From Mycobacteroides franklinii (GTDB lineage Bacteria; Actinomycetota; Actinomycetes; Mycobacteriales; Mycobacteriaceae): DNA of 64,000 nt. The DNA lies in contig NZ_MAFQ01000003.1 of NCBI RefSeq assembly GCF_002013895.1, forward strand, positions 360,034 through 424,033, given 5' to 3'. Positions 61,783-64,000 of this stretch are shown one piece after another (the first letter of the stretch is position 1; each line of letters begins with the position of its first letter). The notes beneath the pieces were generated by a model. That model did no database searches. It worked only from the letters and a program-made list of their open reading frames with translations, and was not told the origin of the DNA. The translations under genes and the position numbers were made by a program.

Positions 61783-63738
61783 TCACTTCGGAGCGGTCAA
61801 ATCGTAGAGAGTCACACCGTCGATCTCGACGGCTCTGAATCCCGCGGTAATCCACTCGGTGATCTTGTCGGCCTCGGTGGGTTCGGCCCGCTCGCTGCCC
61901 GCTCCCGGCAAGCCCTGGGGCCCGTCGTGCACAGGGGCGATGAAGTAGTGCACACGGTGCTCCGCCACGTACCGCTGGAACTGGTCGAGCGTAGGCGAAG
62001 GATCACCGGATGCGAATCCACCGAGCGGCAGCACCGGGCGAGCCGTGGCCAGTTGATACGGAGCGGCGTCCATCGAGCCCTTCGCAGCGGCCACCCAGGT
62101 ATAGCCGCTCGCGTTGTCCAGCAGCTGGGCAACAAGTTTGGTGGTTACGGGTTGCTGATTGGGCGGGCCGGCCGGCATGCCCCCGGGGCCCGGTCCAGAC
62201 GATTGCGGACCGCGCATGCCGTTGCCAGTGGGCCCCGCCGTGACAATGCCGCCGGTGTGCGCCGTGACCAACGTCTGCAGTGAGTAGGCCAGCGGACCGG
62301 CACAGGCGGACACCACCGCGCCGATCACCGCGGCCCGGGTGAGGCCTCGGCGAAGCCCGGTACCCAGGGGTCGCACCGCGCACCAGACCATGATCAATGC
62401 CGCCACGATTCCGGACACCAGGATGATCCATCGCAATGCCGGCACAAAATCTGGTGTGCGACTCAACAAGACCCACGCCCAGAGACCGGTGACCGCAACG
62501 GTGACGGCAAGTATGTAGGTAATCCAGTGCCTGTCTCGCTGGTGCCACAACTGTGACGCCCCGATGCCGGTGAGCGCGGCAATAGCCGGCGCCAGCGCCA
62601 CGGTGTAATAGTCGTGATAGATCCCGCTCATGAAGCTGAACACGACGCCCGTGGTGAGCAACCAGCCACCCCACAGCAGGTAATGCGCTCTCGTGACGCT
62701 GGTACGGCCGGCCCCTCTGCACAGCACCAGACCCACCACAAAGAAAACCAGCGCCGCCGGGAGTAGCCACGAGATCTGACTTCCGGACGTGGTGGTGAAC
62801 AACCGCGTCCAGCCAACGTCACCGCCGAATGGGGGCGGGCCGGCCATCCCGGAAGGCGGAGCCGGAAGATTCCCGAGACCACCGCCGCGCAGGCGGTCAA
62901 GCCCGTTGTATCCAAAGGTCAGGTTCAGGAAGCTGTTGTCCGCAGAGCCTCCCACATAGGGACGATGCGCCGCCGGAGTGAGTTCTACCAACAGCACCCA
63001 CCAGCCGGCCGCGACGACGATGGCCGCCACCCCGGCCGTCAACTGCACCGCCCGTTTTCCCCACCGTGCCGGCCCGCAGGCGAGGTAGGTCAACCCGAGT
63101 GTCGGCACGATCAACATGACCTGTAGTTGTTTGGTGAGGAATCCAAATCCGATAAGGATGCCGCACAACACGATCCACCGTGTCTGCCCATCGTGCAGCG
63201 CTCGCAGCAGTGCCCACACCGCCGCGATGAGCAGAAACACCAGCAGCGCGTCGGGGTTGTTGAAGCGAAACATCAACGTGGCCACCGGTGTCAGCGCTAG
63301 TACCGCACCCGCGATCAAACCCGCCGGCGGCCCAAAATGTTTCCGCACGATCAGATACAGCAGCGCCACCGAGGCGACCCCCAACAAAACCTGAGGAACT
63401 TGAACGGCCCATGTGTTCACGCCAAAGATCCGGGACGAGATCTCCATGGGCCACAACGCGGCCGGGGGCTTATCAACGGTGATCGCGTTGCCACCGTCCG
63501 CCGACCCGAAAAGGAATGCCTTCCAACTCTGGGTGCCTGCCTGTACCGCCGCGGAGTAGTAGGCATTCGCCCAACCGTTTCTACTGAGGCCGTACAACCA
63601 AGCGGCTGCCGTGACGACCAGCAGCAGCGCACATCGCCAACGCTCACGCCCGGCGATCGGCGCATCAGCGTTCCGCGGGGATATTGGCCACTCCCGGGCC
63701 TGCGATTCCAGACCCGGAACGCCGACGGCATTCACCAT
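61783..63738 (-). CDS. GT39-family (ArnT/PMT-like) membrane glycosyltransferase
   Basis: 651 residues with about 11 membrane segments. The first loop carries NGWANAYYSAAVQAGTQSW and then DKPPAALW, the motif region with the catalytic Asp typical of the PMT/ArnT-like YkcB group. A long Gly/Pro-rich loop (SGPGPGGMPAGPPNQQPV) precedes a C-terminal extracytoplasmic domain with a TWVAAAKGSMDAAPYQLA segment. It probably moves a sugar from a polyprenyl carrier to an envelope acceptor. Acceptor unknown. Confidence 0.88.
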   Translation of the reverse strand: MVNAVGVPGLESQAREWPISPRNADAPIAGRERWRCALLLVVTAAAWLYGLSRNGWANAYYSAAVQAGTQSWKAFLFGSADGGNAITVDKPPAALWPMEISSRIFGVNTWAVQVPQVLLGVASVALLYLIVRKHFGPPAGLIAGAVLALTPVATLMFRFNNPDALLVFLLIAAVWALLRALHDGQTRWIVLCGILIGFGFLTKQLQVMLIVPTLGLTYLACGPARWGKRAVQLTAGVAAIVVAAGWWVLLVELTPAAHRPYVGGSADNSFLNLTFGYNGLDRLRGGGLGNLPAPPSGMAGPPPFGGDVGWTRLFTTTSGSQISWLLPAALVFFVVGLVLCRGAGRTSVTRAHYLLWGGWLLTTGVVFSFMSGIYHDYYTVALAPAIAALTGIGASQLWHQRDRHWITYILAVTVAVTGLWAWVLLSRTPDFVPALRWIILVSGIVAALIMVWCAVRPLGTGLRRGLTRAAVIGAVVSACAGPLAYSLQTLVTAHTGGIVTAGPTGNGMRGPQSSGPGPGGMPAGPPNQQPVTTKLVAQLLDNASGYTWVAAAKGSMDAAPYQLATARPVLPLGGFASGDPSPTLDQFQRYVAEHRVHYFIAPVHDGPQGLPGAGSERAEPTEADKITEWITAGFRAVEIDGVTLYDLTAPK

Positions 63739-63880
63739 ATCCAGATTGTCGGAGCCTGTGATGGGCCAACACTATGGCCAGCCTGTGCGCTCGCTATGAA
63801 TGCCCGAGCGCCGATGCACAAGAGCCCATAGGTCACACCTATCTCGGGCCAAGCTACCGCACACAGTTTGGTCTAAAACT

Positions 63881-63910
63881 CTTTGTTGCAGAGCATGTTT
63901 CACAACAAAG
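63881..63910. promoter_or_regulatory. Inverted repeat before the last gene
   Basis: CTTTGTTG-N14-CAACAAAG, perfect 8-bp arms, 13 bases before the ATG of the gene at 63923. It could be an operator or a leader hairpin near the ribosome binding site. Confidence 0.4.
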
Positions 63911-63922
63911 CGAGGTTACGAC

Positions 63923-64000
63923 ATGAGAATCAGCCATACCGTCCAACGGATCGCCCTGGTGAGTGCAACGGCCTGCGCGGCAGCCGCAATCGCCTTGGCC
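63923..64000 (+). CDS. Exported protein, N-terminal end only
   Basis: The first 26 residues before the window ends are a clear signal sequence (RISHTVQRIALVSATACAAA...). GAGG lies 8 bases before the ATG. The rest is outside the window, so the function cannot be stated. Confidence 0.6.
   Translation, partial: MRISHTVQRIALVSATACAAAAIALA

Overview
The window looks like chromosomal DNA of a mycobacterium, most likely a rapid grower of the Mycobacteroides abscessus/chelonae type. This rests on high GC, mycobacterium-specific genes (mshA, hbhA, murB, an LprQ-type L,D-transpeptidase, senX3-regX3, an Rpf, an LpqH-family lipoprotein, a mycolic-acid methyltransferase) and gene order. The backbone runs in reverse orientation to the M. 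tuberculosis segment Rv0469-Rv0491. Species assignment is inference; no search was run.

Layout. 0-1.2 kb: end of an Mce-associated gene and an exported protein. 1.2-7 kb: an operon of an alpha/beta hydrolase, an SDR, two Baeyer-Villiger-type flavin monooxygenases and an SRPBCC protein. 7-12.9 kb: an AarF-type kinase, an unusual double TetR regulator, regX3-senX3 and gpm1. 12.9-20.6 kb: a second monooxygenase cluster (FMO, di-iron protein, FMO fused to hydrolase, SDR, PNPOx-like protein, 4CL-type CoA ligase), with content reminiscent of the mymA operon. 20.7-25.4 kb: the YbjN-like protein, mshA, an SRPBCC protein, the ROK regulator and the Rv0484c-type SDR. 25.45-26.92 kb: a compact tRNA array (six intact tRNAs, one degenerate tRNA, two 37-nt tRNA 3' halves) with an embedded HNH endonuclease gene and a large palindrome at each end. 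27.1-34.2 kb: L,D-transpeptidase, a serine hydrolase, an HxlR/MFS divergent pair, murB and two DUF2505 proteins. 34.2-41.6 kb: an amidase and a five-gene locus built around a CHAT-type caspase-like protease and a TPR-type protein. 41.6-53.8 kb: LpqH-like lipoprotein, methyltransferase, nitrilase-family hydrolase, DUF2993 protein, deoC, an ICL/PEPM enzyme, an Rpf, Rv0477/Rv0476 homologues, hbhA and its XRE neighbour, DUF445, PPK2, mycolic-acid methyltransferase and TetR regulators. 53.9-59.1 kb: a permease, two DUF1989 proteins (UAAP1/UAAP2, recently linked to carboxyguanidine deimination) and a carboxylase that retains only its carboxyltransferase part. 59.2-64 kb: a TetR-controlled hydrolase, a small proline-rich secreted protein, a GT39-type glycosyltransferase and the start of another exported protein.

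Most genes sit in tight operons with 4-bp start/stop overlaps. Many transcription units carry a TANNNT -10 element 6-8 nt before the start codon, which suggests leaderless mRNAs. The strongest candidates for something new are the CHAT/TPR locus (35.8-41.6 kb) and the tRNA/HNH island (25.45-26.92 kb). The FMO-hydrolase fusion and the carboxylase lacking biotin domains follow.
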